From Deltaproteobacteria bacterium (lineage in GTDB: Bacteria > Myxococcota_A > UBA9160 > SZUA-336), in the NCBI GenBank assembly GCA_029261895.1, contig JAJDAK010000017.1, forward strand, positions 1-64,000: DNA of 64,000 bases, given 5' to 3'. Under the pieces are notes generated by a model. The model was not told the origin of the DNA. It saw nothing but the letters and a program-made list of their open reading frames with translations, and did no database searches. How positions within the stretch are numbered: the first letter of the stretch is position 1; the number at the start of each line of letters is the position of its first letter. Below are positions 8,464-17,328 of this stretch, piece by piece. The translations under genes and the position numbers were made by a program.

Positions 8464-10164
8464 TTAGTTGGGCTCGTTCTGAGGCCAATAATCCGTGTCA
8501 CGATCGGGGTGGCTGTACTCGTAGGGGCCACGATAGACCCGCGGTAACTCCGCCCAATTGCCATGCGGCGGCGGCGAGGCTGCCGTCCACTCCAACGTGT
8601 TGGCGTTGTAGGGATTTTTCTCCGCCTTCTTACCCTTGAACAAGCTGTAGAAGAAGTTGATCAGGAACACGGCTTGGAATGCCAACATCACCAAGAGTGC
8701 TGAAGTCGCGATGACACGCAGCCTCTGTAGCTCCGGCGTCGCAAGGTCCGGGAAATGGTTGTAGTTGTAGATGCGTCGATGCTGACCCGCCGCACCTAAC
8801 ATGAAGAGCGGGATGAAGATGCAGTTGAACGCAACGATGGTGCCCCAGAAATGCACCTTGCCCCAGAATTCGCTCAGGTGACGACCAAACATCTTCGGGA
8901 ACCAATACGTAATACCCGCAAATACACCGATGATCGCGATCGGGAAGAACGTGTAGTGAAAATGTGCGAGCACAAAGTAGGTATCGTGGAAGTACACATC
9001 CGCGCCGCTCGCACCGAGGAAAATCCCCGTCACACCACCGATTAAGAACTCCGCCAGAAACGCCAACGCCCAAAGCATGGGGGTCGAAAGCTGGATCGAG
9101 CCACCGTAGAGCGTTGCGATGTAGACGAAGCACATCTCAGCAATCGGTACCGAAATCAGCAAGGTCGTGATGGTGAAGATATGCGCCATACGTGGATCAA
9201 CACCTGCGATGAACTGATGATGTGCCCACACAGTAAAACTCAGCACACCGGTACCAAAGACGGTGTAGAGCACCGTGCGATACGCGAAGAGCTTCTTCCG
9301 CGAGAAGACCGTCATGATGTCTGCGACGATACCCATGGCAGGCAACAGCACCACGTAGACTTCGGGGTGACCAAAAAACCAGAAAAGGTGCTGCCAGAGG
9401 ATCGGGTCACCACCCTTTCCAGGATCAAAGAAACCCGTCCCAACATTCTGATCCATGAAGAGCATGACGGCGCCGGCGATAAGCGGTCCCACCGAGGCCA
9501 TGAAGAGGATACTGGCCACAACAATCATCCAAATCACCATCGGGATGTCGTACATCTTCATCCCAGGTGCACGTGAGTTCATCGTGGTGGTGACGAAGTT
9601 AATCCCGCCCAGCAGAAACGCGACAAACTCCAACGCCACGGCGACCAGCCACAACGTCGAACCCAACGGTGTCAGGCTGTACTCGGCCTTTGCGGAAAGT
9701 GGCGGGTAAGCGGTCCACGCACCTCCGAAACCGCCGCCCTGTACAAAAAATGAAACGATCAACACGATCGCGCTCAAGAGGAAGATCTGGTACGAGAGAC
9801 GATTGATCTTCGGAAAGACCATATCGTCGCAGCCGATCATCAGCGGAATCAAGAAATTACCAAAGCCCGCGATCAGCACCGGCATGGCGACCCAGAAAAT
9901 CATGATCGTGCCGTGATTCGTGATCAGCGAGTTGTAATCGGCGGGCGATACCCCCCCAAAGCCAGGCACAGCTTCGCCTGGAAACGCGAGCTGCATACGG
10001 AACACATAAGCCATGAAGCCACCGATCAGCGCCATCGCCATCCCGGTGAACATGTACTGCATGCCGATGATCTTATGGTCCGTGGAGAAGACGTACTTGC
10101 TCCAGAAGCTCATCTCATGATGACCATCGTGCCCGTGCGCGGCTTCCCCTGCGTGTTCCGCCAT
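8464..10164 (-). CDS. coxA: Cytochrome c oxidase subunit I
   Basis: A 566-residue catalytic subunit with 12 predicted helices. Visible metal ligands: His84 for the low-spin heme; HPEVY (266-270) with the CuB histidine and its cross-linked tyrosine; HH at 315-316; and His401/His403 for the two hemes. The N-terminal 20 residues are His-rich, often seen in such proteins and possibly without function. It reduces oxygen to water and pumps protons. The neighbours coxB and cytochrome c point to a cytochrome-c-oxidising enzyme. Confidence 0.98.
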   Translation of the reverse strand: MAEHAGEAAHGHDGHHEMSFWSKYVFSTDHKIIGMQYMFTGMAMALIGGFMAYVFRMQLAFPGEAVPGFGGVSPADYNSLITNHGTIMIFWVAMPVLIAGFGNFLIPLMIGCDDMVFPKINRLSYQIFLLSAIVLIVSFFVQGGGFGGAWTAYPPLSAKAEYSLTPLGSTLWLVAVALEFVAFLLGGINFVTTTMNSRAPGMKMYDIPMVIWMIVVASILFMASVGPLIAGAVMLFMDQNVGTGFFDPGKGGDPILWQHLFWFFGHPEVYVVLLPAMGIVADIMTVFSRKKLFAYRTVLYTVFGTGVLSFTVWAHHQFIAGVDPRMAHIFTITTLLISVPIAEMCFVYIATLYGGSIQLSTPMLWALAFLAEFLIGGVTGIFLGASGADVYFHDTYFVLAHFHYTFFPIAIIGVFAGITYWFPKMFGRHLSEFWGKVHFWGTIVAFNCIFIPLFMLGAAGQHRRIYNYNHFPDLATPELQRLRVIATSALLVMLAFQAVFLINFFYSLFKGKKAEKNPYNANTLEWTAASPPPHGNWAELPRVYRGPYEYSHPDRDTDYWPQNEPN

Positions 10165-10190
10165 CGTTTGTCCCTTACTTCTCTAGCGCC

Positions 10191-10889
10191 CTACGGCGTT
10201 GTCGCGGCCAAGACGGTCCGCGGCGCATTCTCTGACATCCATGCGGCGTGGTCGGCTGCGGGTTCAATCACGATACGTGCTGCCATGATGCCGTGGCCAA
10301 TACCACAGATTTCAGCGCATTGAACATCAAACGTTCCGGTCTGGGTGGCTTCAAACCAGCCTTCGATCACGCGACCCGGTATCGCATCCTGCTTCAAGCG
10401 AAACACGGGGATCGAGAAGTTATGAAGCACGTCTTCAGACTCAAGCTGATAACGATATTTGTGATTCACTTGGATCCGTAGCTCGTCAACGGTTTCAATA
10501 TCATCCGGCGTGTCGAGCAGCCCGTCGGGCCCCGCGTGCACAAAAGTCCAAGCCCATTGCTGACCGATGACGCGAACCGGCGTGCTCTCTTCGGGTTCGG
10601 GCAAGGTCTGTTTGATATCCACCCAAACCGTGACCGCGCCGTAGACGATGAAAACGTCGCAGATCAAGACCAATGCGTGCGGGATCGAGATCCAGCGCTT
10701 CTGCTCTTTTTCTTCACCCGTGATGTACTGAGCCTTCACACCGGGCTTACGCCGGAATTTTATGATGAAGTAGAAGAAGACGACTTGGCAGAGAACGAAC
10801 CAGACTCCGACAATCCAGAAAATCAGGTTGACCAGGCCGTCGATATCACTCGCGTACGTCGATGCCGCCGGTAGATAGTGTTCAAGCAT
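10191..10889 (-). CDS. coxB: Cytochrome c oxidase subunit II (CuA)
   Basis: A 232-residue protein with two N-terminal membrane helices (about 20-42 and 70-92) and a periplasmic cupredoxin domain. The CuA ligands are all visible: His156, then C191, C195, H199 and M202 in CAEICGIGHGIM. It takes electrons from cytochrome c. There is no fused heme-c domain, unlike caa3 subunit II, which fits the separate diheme cytochrome upstream. Confidence 0.97.
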   Translation of the reverse strand: MLEHYLPAASTYASDIDGLVNLIFWIVGVWFVLCQVVFFYFIIKFRRKPGVKAQYITGEEKEQKRWISIPHALVLICDVFIVYGAVTVWVDIKQTLPEPEESTPVRVIGQQWAWTFVHAGPDGLLDTPDDIETVDELRIQVNHKYRYQLESEDVLHNFSIPVFRLKQDAIPGRVIEGWFEATQTGTFDVQCAEICGIGHGIMAARIVIEPAADHAAWMSENAPRTVLAATTP

Positions 10890-10898
10890 GGCTCTTCC

Positions 10899-11003
10899 TT
10901 AGAGAACGAAGATGAAGACGGTTGCGATAAAAAACCCAATGAACGCCATCGTGACCCAAAAGCTTCGCATCGCGAGATCGTCAGGTTCGCGCTGTATGCC
11001 CAT
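10899..11003 (-). CDS. Single-helix 34-residue membrane peptide of the oxidase operon
   Basis: A short frame beginning MGIQREPDDLAMRSFW and ending in one hydrophobic helix (FIGFFIATVFIFVL). It lies between the diheme cytochrome c and coxB, on the same strand, with 16 bases to the former and 9 to the latter. Size and topology recall small accessory subunits such as CcoQ or CoxIV peptides of bacterial oxidases, but no sequence motif confirms this. Confidence 0.6.
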   Translation of the reverse strand: MGIQREPDDLAMRSFWVTMAFIGFFIATVFIFVL

Positions 11004-11019
11004 ACGCTAGTTCCAATCC

Positions 11020-11697
11020 CTACTTCGAAAGTGTCTTGATGTATGCGATGACGTCTTTCATCGCTTGTTCATCGGCGAGCGTGCCCGCCATGCCCCGCAT
11101 CGTCACACCCGTGATGTCTTCCGGTTTGTTGCCGCGAATACCCGCTTTGAACTTCTTCAACTGCGAGAACAGATACCAGTCGCTTGCGCCGGCGAGCGGA
11201 GGTGAACCGACTCCCTGATTGCCGGAACCATCGGGCATATGACACGCCATACAAACTGCATAGAGTCCTTGGCCACGGGCGGAATCCCCACCCTCTAATG
11301 AAGCGGCCGGCTTGGTTTGCGGCAGTGACGCGACGTAGGCCGCAACATTGTCGAGGTCCTTGTCCTGGGCATCCTGTTTGGCTTCGCCGCTTAGCGCGGG
11401 GTCGGCGTTGATTCCCAGCGTTAAGGCCATCGGACGCATGCGCATCCCTTCCGCGTCCTTCGGATGGGTACCGCGATGACCGTTACGAAACTTCCGCAAT
11501 TGCGCGGCGACATACCACTCTGGCAATCCTGCAATCCCGGGCGCCGCAATCGACGGATTCCCTTCGCCCGCAGTGCCGTGGCATTGCGTGCAGAGATCGA
11601 AGACCGGTTCACCCGCGACCGCATCGCCAGCGTTTGCCGTGCCCGAAAATCCAGCCATGACCATTGCCATGACGACGAGCCATTTCCCCAAGACCAT
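11020..11697 (-). CDS. Diheme c-type cytochrome (cytochrome c4-like)
   Basis: A 225-residue protein with a Sec signal peptide ending about residue 23 (ANA). Two class I heme-c domains are visible, with CTQCH at 36-40 and CMACH at 149-153, each followed by methionines that can act as the sixth ligand. This tandem layout is that of cytochrome c4, an electron donor to terminal oxidases. It is the first gene of the oxidase operon and probably delivers electrons to the CuA site of CoxB. Confidence 0.93.
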   Translation of the reverse strand: MVLGKWLVVMAMVMAGFSGTANAGDAVAGEPVFDLCTQCHGTAGEGNPSIAAPGIAGLPEWYVAAQLRKFRNGHRGTHPKDAEGMRMRPMALTLGINADPALSGEAKQDAQDKDLDNVAAYVASLPQTKPAASLEGGDSARGQGLYAVCMACHMPDGSGNQGVGSPPLAGASDWYLFSQLKKFKAGIRGNKPEDITGVTMRGMAGTLADEQAMKDVIAYIKTLSK

Positions 11698-11816
11698 TCA
11701 TCACCCCTGTCACAGACCGCGAATACACGGATCCCGCGTCCCACAAGTGTCGATGGAATAACCGATTACGGGTGGAGTCTCAACATTAAAACCCTGTGGT
11801 CGAGGTGGTTTCCCCC

Positions 11817-12254
11817 TCAGCTCAGCGGCACGGGGTTCAAGTGATACAGCAGGAAATAGATCATCACGCCCGTGACCGAGACGTAGATCCAGATCGGCCA
11901 AGCCCAACGCGCGATTCTTCGATGGCGTTCTGTCCGCCCGCGAAGCGCGAGTGTAATCAAGGTGATGGCGATAAAGGGAATGGTTGTCGCGAGCAAGACG
12001 TGGCTGGCGAGAAATGCCAGATATGCGGATTTCGCCAGCCCCTCGACATGGAAGGTCGTGTTTTCGAAGTTTCGGCTGACTTTATGGGTGATGTAGAGGG
12101 CCAAAAACACGGAAGAAACGCCGAATGCAGCGAGCATGGCGCGGCGATGGCCGTCCCGATCGCCCCGCAGGATCCTCCGTCGACCGACAAGAAGCAGCCA
12201 TGTCGCGCTCGCATTCAGCGCCGCATTCACGGCCGGCAAGAAGCTCAGGTCCAT
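11817..12254 (-). CDS. DUF420 integral membrane protein (CtaM/YozB-like)
   Basis: A 145-residue protein with four hydrophobic helices and histidines placed as in the DUF420 family (YITHKVSRN, FLASHVLLA, RRIARWAWPIWIYVSVTGVMIYFLLYH). Members such as CtaM are needed for maturation of aa3-type oxidases. It lies 119 bases upstream of the cytochrome c gene on the same strand; no promoter or terminator could be seen in that gap. It diverges from the TetR regulator with a shared palindrome. Confidence 0.88.
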   Translation of the reverse strand: MDLSFLPAVNAALNASATWLLLVGRRRILRGDRDGHRRAMLAAFGVSSVFLALYITHKVSRNFENTTFHVEGLAKSAYLAFLASHVLLATTIPFIAITLITLALRGRTERHRRIARWAWPIWIYVSVTGVMIYFLLYHLNPVPLS

Positions 12255-12311
12255 ATTTCCAAAGTGCTTCTCCTCCTCAAGAATCGCAAGATCACACGGA
12301 AATTATTATTG

Positions 12312-12326
12312 ACTGACTCAGTCAGT
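12312..12326. promoter_or_regulatory. Palindromic operator between DUF420 and tetR genes
   Basis: A 15-base inverted repeat, ACTGACT and AGTCAGT around a central C. Repeats of the form TGACTGACT-N-AGTCAGTCA are usual operators for TetR-family repressors. It lies 18 bases before the tetR ATG, next to AT-rich sequence that can hold a -10 element (TATTAT). The regulator probably represses itself and perhaps the divergent DUF420/oxidase genes. Confidence 0.7.
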
Positions 12327-12343
12327 TATTATATAAATCCCCC

Positions 12344-13033
12344 ATGGCACCTCGTCCCACTCGCGTCCAATTTCCGGATCTGGTCGAATGCGCGACCAAG
12401 GTCTTCATCCGCCAAGGCTACCGCCGAACCCAGATGGAAGATGTGGCCCGCGAGCTCGGTGTCGCCAAGGGCACGCTCTACCTCTACGTCGCCAGCAAAG
12501 AGGCGCTCTTTTTCGCTGCACTCGTAGGGGCGATTCCAGGGCCCGTCGAATGGGCGCCGACGGACTATCCGATTCAGTCGCCGGATTCGGACACGCTCCT
12601 GGGTTGGATTCGCGAAAGCATCGATGATGCGGTTTCGCTTCCCACGCTTCGCGACGCGCTCCAACAGCCGGAGGTCGAGCATCCACGCGACGAGCTCCGG
12701 GCGATCCTCGAAGAACTCTACGACCTGCTCTACGCGAATCGCATCGTGATCAAGTTGATCGATCGATGCTCAGTCGATTTCCCCGAGCTCGGCAAGATCT
12801 GGTTCTCTACCGCGCGCGTCCAGGAGTTCGTGACCTTGATGCAGTACTTCGACGCACGTATTCAAGCGGGTCATCTACGCAGCGTACCCGACCTTCCCAT
12901 CGCAACTCGGATAGTGCTTGAGACCCTGGCCTTCTGGGCCATTCACCGACATTGGGACCCGTCACCGCAGGCGTTCGACTCGACAAGTGTCAAAACATCC
13001 GCGGTCGAAATCCTCGTGCGGTTCTTTACGTAA
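12344..13033 (+). CDS. TetR/AcrR family transcriptional regulator
   Basis: A 229-residue protein with the TetR helix-turn-helix in the N-terminal 60 residues: QMEDVARELGVAKGTLYLYVASKEALF. The C-terminal ligand domain is not diagnostic. It sits directly after a palindrome and 12 bases upstream of an acyltransferase gene with which it is probably cotranscribed. The ligand is unknown; control of a membrane acyltransferase or of the oxidase genes is only inference from position. Confidence 0.92.
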   Translation: MAPRPTRVQFPDLVECATKVFIRQGYRRTQMEDVARELGVAKGTLYLYVASKEALFFAALVGAIPGPVEWAPTDYPIQSPDSDTLLGWIRESIDDAVSLPTLRDALQQPEVEHPRDELRAILEELYDLLYANRIVIKLIDRCSVDFPELGKIWFSTARVQEFVTLMQYFDARIQAGHLRSVPDLPIATRIVLETLAFWAIHRHWDPSPQAFDSTSVKTSAVEILVRFFT

Positions 13034-13044
13034 GGAAGATTGTA

Positions 13045-14208
13045 ATGCAACGTCGCTACGACTTGGACGCGCTTCGCATCTTTGCGTGTTACCTGCTTTT
13101 TCTCTTTCACGTGGGCAAGGTATTCGACCCGGCGCCCTTCTACCACATACGCAACGTCGACGTGTCAGCGGTGTTTACCATCGTCTGTGGCTTCATCAGT
13201 CTCTGGCACATGCCGCTGTTTTTCCTGCTCGCCGGATGGTCGCTGTACAGTTCGTTGCAGTCACGCGGGACCGGCGGATTTCTCAACGAGCGCGCTAAGA
13301 AACTCCTACTACCCTTCATCGCCGTCGTCGTGATCTTCTGCCCGCCGATTAAGTACCTCGAACTATCGAACGGGCTCGACGCCAATCATCGCGGACTGTC
13401 GATGTCGCTAGAACAACAGGAATCGATCAAAGAACTCCTACCCAACGATTTCCCAACGACAGCGGCGTTCAACGAGAGCTTCCTCGAGTTCTGGCCCACG
13501 TTTTTCACGAATCTCGATCGCTTCACCTGGTCACACCTTTGGTTCGTTGCCTACTTGATGACCTTTACACTGATCTACCTACCTGCGTTTGCGCACCTCG
13601 CAAAGCGACCCGCAAAGAATTCGACCGTTACACCCCTATGGATTTACGCGCCGCTGATTCCGCTTGCGATTATTCAGATCACGTTGCGGCCCCACTACCC
13701 GGGTTTACAAAACCTCTACAGCGACTGGGCCAACTTTCTGTATTACACGACGTATCTCTGGATCGGCTTCCTGATGGCACGAAACCCAGCGATCGAAAAC
13801 GCGATCCATCGCGAGTCGGTACGCATACGCGTTCCCATGATCCTGAGTTTGCTGTTCCTGCTTGCCGCGGTGATCTTTCAACTCGAGAACGCGACGCTCG
13901 TTCTTGCTGCGACGGCGATCGCCGGTTGGAGCATGGTCGTCGGGATCCTCGGTGGTGCCGCGCGCCATCTCTCGTATGAATTCCGCGGTCACCGCTACCT
14001 CGCTCGCACCGCGTTCCCCGTCTACCTCTTCCACCAACCTGCGATCGTCTTCATTGGCTACATCGTGATTGGATGGTCTTGGGGCATCACGGCGAAGTTT
14101 TTCTTTCTGCTCTTCGCTTCAATCGCAACCGTAGTCCTGCTATTGCACTGGGTCCAACGACAGAGCGCTAACGCAGTGATAGATAAGATGAGCAACCTCC
14201 CTACGTGA
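13045..14208 (+). CDS. Acyltransferase 3 / OpgC-like membrane protein
   Basis: A 387-residue protein. I choose the ATG at 13045, which is preceded by AAGGAAG and begins with the family motif RRYDLDALRIFA; the longer frame would run into tetR. It has about ten membrane helices, an early LFHVGKVF segment with the family's conserved histidine, and FLLAGWSLYSSL. These enzymes O-acylate periplasmic glucans, polysaccharides or antibiotics. The substrate cannot be told from sequence. Confidence 0.88.
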   Translation: MQRRYDLDALRIFACYLLFLFHVGKVFDPAPFYHIRNVDVSAVFTIVCGFISLWHMPLFFLLAGWSLYSSLQSRGTGGFLNERAKKLLLPFIAVVVIFCPPIKYLELSNGLDANHRGLSMSLEQQESIKELLPNDFPTTAAFNESFLEFWPTFFTNLDRFTWSHLWFVAYLMTFTLIYLPAFAHLAKRPAKNSTVTPLWIYAPLIPLAIIQITLRPHYPGLQNLYSDWANFLYYTTYLWIGFLMARNPAIENAIHRESVRIRVPMILSLLFLLAAVIFQLENATLVLAATAIAGWSMVVGILGGAARHLSYEFRGHRYLARTAFPVYLFHQPAIVFIGYIVIGWSWGITAKFFFLLFASIATVVLLLHWVQRQSANAVIDKMSNLPT

Positions 14209-14255
14209 CGTTGCCCGTCTAACTTATCGCTGCACGCTGGATATCGAGTAATGGT

Positions 14256-14304
14256 GGAGACTTCGCGCGACGCGAAGTCTCCAGTCCTTCGATCGCTACG
14301 CTGG
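14256..14304 (-). repeat. tRNA-linked repeat: hairpin plus conserved 15-mer (copy 1)
   Basis: Immediately 3' of tRNA-Leu on its strand lies CCAGCGTAGCGATCG (14290-14304), then a perfect hairpin with 12-bp arms GGAGACTTCGCG / CGCGAAGTCTCC and a 3-base loop (14256-14282). The same arrangement recurs twice at 60.84-60.95 kb beside a tRNA-Ala fragment. There is no T-run, so it is not a classical terminator, although it may end or process the tRNA transcript. Confidence 0.65.
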
Positions 14305-14389
14305 TGGTGCCGGAGGTGGGAATCGAACCCACACTCCCGAAGGAACACGATTTTGAGTCGTGCGCGTCTGCCAATTCCGCCACTCCGGC
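14305..14389 (-). tRNA. tRNA-Leu (anticodon CAA)
   Basis: A complete class II tRNA: acceptor stem GCCGGAG/CTCCGGC, a long variable arm, T-arm with GGTTCGATTCC, discriminator A and a genomically encoded CCA. The anticodon loop CTCAAAA gives CAA, which reads UUG leucine codons. It sits in a gap between the acyltransferase gene and the convergent secreted protein gene. Confidence 0.97.
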
Positions 14390-14471
14390 AAAGAGGGGCC
14401 GGATTCTAGCGGGATTCTCCGGTTCGTGTCAGGGGGCGCTGCGCTGTCGTAGCGCGAAGCCCAGCAGAAAA

Positions 14472-15821
14472 TCAGCTTCGTTTGGAACTGTAGCCACGTA
14501 CAAGAAGCGCCGCGAGCCCAAGAGCCATGATCAGACGCATCCAATCCGACGGCAGGGTGTCGACAGGAAGCGCAGGCTCTTCGACTTGGACCTGCAGCAG
14601 TGCAACATCGGCGGGGTCCCCTTCGTGGGTCCAGACGGGAGCATAGAAGCGCCCCGCTCGATCCCAAACAGCAATGCCACCGAAACTGAGATTACGGGAA
14701 CCCAAGAGCGCGTCGATGTCCATGACCTCTTCGCAGTTCTGCGTCGCGACATCGATGCGGCGAATCGTGCTTCGATTGTTGTTATTGCTCACGTAGTAGA
14801 GAGAGCGCTCATCCGGGCTAAGGGTGAGATTGTAGATTCGCCAGAAGTTCGGACCACAGGTATCCGCGAAGAACGTAAACGTATCCAGCTGCGTATCGAG
14901 CCGATACACGTCTTTGGCGTTCGCATGCATGAAATAGACGAATCGACCCTCCGCCGTTGGCGCGAGCGCGCCCAGCTCGCCACTGGGCAGGTTACTCGCG
15001 ACCGTACTCGTCGTCATCGCGGAGGCGTCATACTTGAAAACTATCATTGCGTCGTCATCTGAATTTGCGTAGTAGACGTCGCCGTTTGCATCGACGTAGA
15101 ACACGTAACCCACCGCACTGGATTGCCCGACCGCTTGGATGTTTCCCGTAGACAGATTGTATTGAAGCAAATGGCCCTCTGGGAACGTCATCGCGTACAA
15201 CCAATCGGGCGCTCCCGGATTCAAATTCAGACTCTTCACGCCATAGAACTCGATCATCACGCCGCTTTTCTCAGACGCAGTCCCAGGATTCGGAATCAGG
15301 TTTAAATCCTTATCCAAAAGAAACGGCGCGGTCTTGCTCAGGTCTTCGATAACCCCAGTACCTGAATCCACGCGATACAGGTGCGACCCCCGCAAGAACG
15401 GCGACGGGTCATGGTCCATGCTGGCGAAGTACATCTTTCCATCCGCATGTTCCGAAAGAAACGTGTGCACCTTGTACTGTGTCTCGTTCGGCATCCAATT
15501 ATTTGCGTCGGTCGAAATCGATTCGATGTCTCCGAGCAACGACATCTGATCCGCATCAGGATCAAAACGAAACAGCGCGACGTTACCCCCAGGCTGTTGA
15601 TGGTTACTGACTGCGATCATCACATCGCCAGCTGACGTGGAACCGAGTGCAGACCACGACGAATGCAACAAGAAACTGGGCAATAGCGGACTACCACTAG
15701 CAAGGCCATCATCGGTAAAGAAAAATAGTTTTGCCGACGGATTCGCCACGGGATCCGCGCGCGCGGGGTCGGCGACCAAAACCGCGAGCAACATCGATAA
15801 GACCATAATTCCGAATCGCAT
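14472..15821 (-). CDS. Secreted beta-propeller-like protein with C-terminal sorting-type helix
   Basis: A 449-residue protein with a Sec signal peptide (about residues 1-22, ending ARA). The body is rich in short beta-strand repeats of the type seen in propeller proteins (YRVDSGTG, LSPDERSLYYVS, TAEGRFVYFM). The end has LPSDW followed by a hydrophobic helix and RGYSSKRS, resembling IPTL-CTERM or LPxxW protein-sorting tails. No enzymatic motif is seen. Function unknown; probably a surface or exported protein. Confidence 0.8.
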   Translation of the reverse strand: MRFGIMVLSMLLAVLVADPARADPVANPSAKLFFFTDDGLASGSPLLPSFLLHSSWSALGSTSAGDVMIAVSNHQQPGGNVALFRFDPDADQMSLLGDIESISTDANNWMPNETQYKVHTFLSEHADGKMYFASMDHDPSPFLRGSHLYRVDSGTGVIEDLSKTAPFLLDKDLNLIPNPGTASEKSGVMIEFYGVKSLNLNPGAPDWLYAMTFPEGHLLQYNLSTGNIQAVGQSSAVGYVFYVDANGDVYYANSDDDAMIVFKYDASAMTTSTVASNLPSGELGALAPTAEGRFVYFMHANAKDVYRLDTQLDTFTFFADTCGPNFWRIYNLTLSPDERSLYYVSNNNNRSTIRRIDVATQNCEEVMDIDALLGSRNLSFGGIAVWDRAGRFYAPVWTHEGDPADVALLQVQVEEPALPVDTLPSDWMRLIMALGLAALLVRGYSSKRS

Positions 15822-16040
15822 CGCCCCAGCTTAGCGAAGATCCAACCCATAGCGTCGAAGAATGCGCACGTACATTGCAGAAATACATATTCACGGTTCT
15901 CTCAGCAGCAAGCAGCGCGCAACGGGAGCATCGACCCAGTCCAACCCGCCAATTCAGCGTCAAAACAACCTATACTCTGTACTTAGCTTCAGTGCGGTGA
16001 TTGGACTCGATGCGCATCTTGCCGCGGCAGGGAGAAACAG

Positions 16041-17129
16041 ATGGCCTCAGTGTTGAACCGAATCTTGGTACTTGGAATGTTGTTTTCCGTAGCAGCGATA
16101 GCGACGTCCGAACCCGCTTGGGCGCTCGATGAAACCGAGCGCAGCTTGCTTTGGCAACAACCCTATAATAAGTCGGCCGGCGGCAAGCGCGTGGTTACGA
16201 ATGTAGATCGTGGCTTTGACGAGGATCCTATCGACGATCGTAAACTCTTCCGTTTTCAGCGTCGGCAGCTCGGCAAGTTCAACACCGCGATTTGGGCCGC
16301 GGGGGTTAAGGGCAAACGACTGGATAAGAAGTTGTTCTGGGACCCGAAAGCTTACACCGGGCTCGCGGTAGAACCGCAGAAGCGACGCAAGCGCTACGAA
16401 CGCGCGGTCAGTGAGTATCAGTTTTCAAGCGCGGTTCAGCTCTTTGGCGATGAAGTCGGCATACTCAACGTTCCCGCGAGCGTGAACTTCCCGCTCGGTC
16501 GCCAATCATGGGCAGGTTCTGGCATTGCATTCCGTGAGCCCCTCGAAAACGTCTGGTCCGCACCCGGACAAGGGCTCGCATACTCGGTCGACATTCAAAT
16601 TCCTTCGATGTCGGGCTTCAAGCACAACTCGACCGCGCGATTTATCCCCTACTCCAATATCTCCCCGCAGTTGCTCGACAACACCACTGGAACCAGAATC
16701 TGGCTCGTGACACAGCTCTACGACTCACGAGGATTCACGGGCTTCGATGGTTTCGTGAACCCAGAGGGCGTTGGCGGCATCGCGGTGGATTGTCCGGATG
16801 GCAGTTGCAACAAGGTCATCATCGCAACGAGCTTTCTACCCGGAATGAACTACGTGACGTTTGATGACGAGACCTCAGAACGTGCAAGCAAAGCGACATG
16901 GACCGGCTATCGTCATTTCGAAGTCGCCATGATGTACGATCAACTACAACAAGCCCTACTCGATGCGGAGGCCGCGGGTGCGGTGCTTTCGACCGACCCC
17001 GCCGACTACTCGATCGTTGAATACTGGCTCGCCAATGAAATCCATGTTTCGCTGACTCCGGCAGCCATTGGCTCTCACATGGGTCTGAGCTTCAAGAACC
17101 TACGCTTGGAGCAGGTCACCTACGAGTAG
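16041..17129 (+). CDS. Secreted protein of unknown function, 362 residues
   Basis: Starts at an ATG with GGGAG about nine bases upstream. The N-terminus has a signal peptide ending near PAWA (about residue 29). The rest is soluble and beta-rich with many aromatic residues and one cysteine pair (CPDGSC, about residue 252). I do not recognise a family. Both neighbours are also exported proteins of unknown role. Confidence 0.75.
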   Translation: MASVLNRILVLGMLFSVAAIATSEPAWALDETERSLLWQQPYNKSAGGKRVVTNVDRGFDEDPIDDRKLFRFQRRQLGKFNTAIWAAGVKGKRLDKKLFWDPKAYTGLAVEPQKRRKRYERAVSEYQFSSAVQLFGDEVGILNVPASVNFPLGRQSWAGSGIAFREPLENVWSAPGQGLAYSVDIQIPSMSGFKHNSTARFIPYSNISPQLLDNTTGTRIWLVTQLYDSRGFTGFDGFVNPEGVGGIAVDCPDGSCNKVIIATSFLPGMNYVTFDDETSERASKATWTGYRHFEVAMMYDQLQQALLDAEAAGAVLSTDPADYSIVEYWLANEIHVSLTPAAIGSHMGLSFKNLRLEQVTYE

Positions 17130-17328
17130 ACGACCTGCTCCGTTAGCGATAGAAGCGCGCTACCTTCGGGAAAGCCACGCTGTGAGCCCGATGCCGAGTC
17201 TGGAAGGTGCAGAACCCCGAGAACGTTCCACACCTTCCAGAAAACAACAGGCACAGCAGGACGGTGCGCGGTTGCTTATTGCAACAACACCCTCCACTCG
17301 TTCCATTCTTCATAGGGAAACCAAGCCC

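Noticed and set aside
14256..14282. Rho-independent terminator for tRNA-Leu or the acyltransferase gene
   Set aside because: The stem is strong, but no T-run follows on either strand; kept as part of a repeat element rather than a terminator.
14304..15062. 252-codon forward frame starting in the tRNA-Leu region
   Set aside because: It runs through the complement of a tRNA gene and antisense to the signal-peptide-bearing secreted protein; no protein family seen.
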